DNA from: Comamonadaceae bacterium
Lineage (GTDB): Bacteria > Pseudomonadota > Gammaproteobacteria > Burkholderiales > Burkholderiaceae_C
Length of the DNA: 15,528 bases
NCBI GenBank assembly: GCA_947455585.1
Contig: CANGOY010000017.1
Location: 1-15,528 of the forward strand
Direction: 5' to 3'
The notes beneath the pieces are model-generated. The model was given only the letters and a program-made list of their open reading frames with translations, made no database searches and was not told the DNA's origin. The stretch's first letter is position 1, and each line of letters begins with the position of its first letter. A program made the translations under genes and the position numbers. Below, piece after piece: positions 13,718 through 15,528 of the stretch.

Positions 13718-15528
13718 CAGACCACAGCCAACGCGCAAAACGCCTACGTCACGAATGGTTGCTCACCACAGCAATTGCGTTGGCACTTTTAGCATTACTG
13801 GTCTTTGCAGACATCGCTCGCCCAATGGGCAATGTGCTGTATGACCACCTCATGCGTTTACAAGGTTTTCGAGCGACTCAGAACATTGTCATCGTCTCAA
13901 TCGACGATCGTTCACTGCAAGAATTAGGCGGCTGGCCACTTCAGCGCAAACAATACACCAAACTGTTAGATCGTCTAAGCGATAGCTGTTGTCGCCCCAA
14001 GGCCATCGGGTTTGACTTGTTATTCTTAGATTCGACAAGTGACGATATGGACCTAGCTAGAAGCATGGAGCATCACCAAACCGTGTTGCCATTGGCCTTC
14101 AAAGTCCGAGAGGAAAACCCATCTGCACTGCAAGTCACGCACCCAGTTGACCCGCTGGCAAATGCAGCAGCACTGGGCCACATTAACTTGTCGTTTGATG
14201 CAGATGGCGTCATTCGAGGCATTCAAACCCATGAACAAGACTGGCTCCATTTCTCGCTAGCACTTCATGCAAAAGAGGAATCAAAATCCGCCAAGTCATT
14301 CAGTTCGCACGAATATCGCCGATTTCGAATGGTAGACCCCCGCATTGGTTTTCCAATGATTTCCCTTGTGGACGCCATCGACAGCCATATCAGCAGAACA
14401 TTGCTCAAAGACAAATACGTATTGATTGGTGTCACAGCCCCCAGCTTAGGCGACCGTTATCCGACGCTGTATTCAGGGAAAAACAACGCCAGCACACCCG
14501 GCGTTGCCATTTTGGCAAGCGTGCTCAACGCCTCATTGAACAACGCATTGATTGACGAAGCGACACCTTGGACACTCTTTGGACTCACACTCATTCCGCT
14601 GCTTGCCATGCTTCAAAGCTTGGTGCTGTTCCAACCTCGCCAAGCGCTGATATTGGCGGCGACCATGATGCTTGGCGGTGTGCTGATGAGTTACGCATTA
14701 CTGACACATGCAGACTATTGGGTCGACCCCGTTCCCTTTGTACTGATTGCAGTGTTGGTACAACCTCTATGGGCTTGGCGACGACTAGAAGCCATCGTTG
14801 ATTTGGTGGAAGACAAAGCGGCGTATCTGCAACAGTTTCAATCGACAAAGCGTGCCAGCCAAACAGTAGCGCCCTCACGCGAAGTCGTACTTCAATACGC
14901 CAAATTACTCGACCACGCCGTAGATTCAGCACGCGCAGAGTTAGATTTTTTATCTGCCATCGTCAATGAAATGCCAGACGCCGTTTTGATTTTTGACGCG
15001 CAAGACAAGCTATTGCTGAGCAACCAAAGGGTCTCACAATTAGCCTTGCCGAACCTCAAAACGGGCGACCATTTAACAGAGGCTCTCCACCAGTTAGGTA
15101 TCCCGCCCTCTGCGGTTGCCAACTCTAAACATGAAAAAAATAGCCCCAAAGCACAAGCCTTATTTCAATTAACAACCCTGCTGGGTCAGCGAGATTTCGT
15201 CCTAAAAACAGCCATCATCGACTCGCAAATAGGTAGCAACTTTCGCCTGCTGATACTGATGGACATCACCGAGTTACGCCAATCGCAAACACAACGTGAC
15301 AGAGCACTGCAATTTTTGTCGCACGACATGCGTACACCCATCGCATCCATCATGTCGGTGACAAGAAAATCAACCGAACTCGCCAACGCCAGCGAACAGC
15401 GCAAAAAAATCAACCATCACGCACAAGCACTGCTTCACATGATGGATGACTTCATCCTCACCATCTCAGCTGAAGCGTCGCAATACAACGTTCAATTGGA
15501 GTCGCTAGATAACGTGATCAACGATAGC
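13714..15528 (+). CDS. CHASE2-domain sensor histidine kinase, 3' end beyond window
   Basis: A membrane sensor kinase open for 605 codons to the right edge. It starts at GTG 13714, overlapping the TGA of the LysM/FecR gene as GTGA. After a TM helix (15-33) comes a periplasmic CHASE2 domain (about 40-280), with YDHLMRLQGF, IVIVSIDDRSLQELGGWP and PKAIGFDLLFLD early and LLKDKYVLIGVTAP late. Three more TM helices follow (about 286-305, 310-332, 338-355), the usual CHASE2 topology. Then a helical linker, a PAS-like domain (411-515, NEMPDAVLIFDAQDKLLLSNQR) and a HisKA dimerisation domain with the H-box FLSHDMRTPIASI (phospho-acceptor His537). The ATP-binding domain lies outside. It should phosphorylate the OmpR-type regulator encoded two genes upstream. 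CHASE2 ligands are unknown in general. Confidence 0.92.
   Translation, partial: MTDHSQRAKRLRHEWLLTTAIALALLALLVFADIARPMGNVLYDHLMRLQGFRATQNIVIVSIDDRSLQELGGWPLQRKQYTKLLDRLSDSCCRPKAIGFDLLFLDSTSDDMDLARSMEHHQTVLPLAFKVREENPSALQVTHPVDPLANAAALGHINLSFDADGVIRGIQTHEQDWLHFSLALHAKEESKSAKSFSSHEYRRFRMVDPRIGFPMISLVDAIDSHISRTLLKDKYVLIGVTAPSLGDRYPTLYSGKNNASTPGVAILASVLNASLNNALIDEATPWTLFGLTLIPLLAMLQSLVLFQPRQALILAATMMLGGVLMSYALLTHADYWVDPVPFVLIAVLVQPLWAWRRLEAIVDLVEDKAAYLQQFQSTKRASQTVAPSREVVLQYAKLLDHAVDSARAELDFLSAIVNEMPDAVLIFDAQDKLLLSNQRVSQLALPNLKTGDHLTEALHQLGIPPSAVANSKHEKNSPKAQALFQLTTLLGQRDFVLKTAIIDSQIGSNFRLLILMDITELRQSQTQRDRALQFLSHDMRTPIASIMSVTRKSTELANASEQRKKINHHAQALLHMMDDFILTISAEASQYNVQLESLDNVINDS

Noticed and set aside
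14591..14932. A 113-codon minus-strand open frame within the CHASE2 kinase.
   Set aside because: The plus-strand kinase frame continues unbroken through it with TM and linker sequence; the antisense frame has no features.
1..15528. Mobile element, CRISPR array, tRNA or rRNA.
   Set aside because: No transposase, integrase, regularly spaced repeat or structured RNA gene could be recognised; gaps between genes are all short.

Overview
This window reads as an ordinary chromosomal segment of a betaproteobacterium, most likely Burkholderiales and Comamonadaceae-like. The evidence is moderate-to-high GC, the style of the hpnCDE, hemH and aroE proteins, and compact operons. No mobile element, CRISPR array, tRNA or rRNA is visible, and no non-coding gap exceeds about 210 bases. 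The genus call is inference from protein style, not from a search.

Layout. (1) 1-3143, minus strand: a tripartite RND efflux module, with a lipoprotein membrane-fusion protein followed by the permease, which runs off the left edge. A near-perfect 20-bp palindrome lies just upstream. (2) 3240-6196, plus strand: hpnC-hpnD-hpnE, the three-enzyme route from farnesyl diphosphate to squalene that feeds hopanoid synthesis. No squalene-hopene cyclase is in view. (3) 6149-6844, minus: a HAD-family phosphatase overlapping hpnE tail-to-tail and facing hemH head-to-head. (4) 6865-7962, plus: hemH, ferrochelatase, closed by a perfect bidirectional terminator palindrome. (5) 8003-10622, minus: a cell-shape or cell-wall module reading bactofilin, M23/LytM endopeptidase with a membrane anchor and coiled coil, second bactofilin, then a RodZ-like helix-turn-helix/single-TM protein. 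(6) 10828-11664, plus: aroE, shikimate dehydrogenase. (7) 11674-15528, plus: a tightly overlapping signalling operon of an OmpR-type response regulator, a secreted LysM+FecR-domain protein and a CHASE2 sensor histidine kinase. The kinase is cut by the right edge before its ATPase domain.

Regions 1-4 and aroE are housekeeping or common accessory functions. The two parts most worth attention are the four-gene bactofilin/LytM/RodZ-like locus, which looks like a self-contained peptidoglycan-shaping device, and the LysM-FecR/CHASE2 kinase/OmpR regulator operon. In that operon a periplasmic peptidoglycan-binding protein is probably the sensory partner of the CHASE2 ectodomain. I know of no established description of that circuit, but cannot exclude one without a search.
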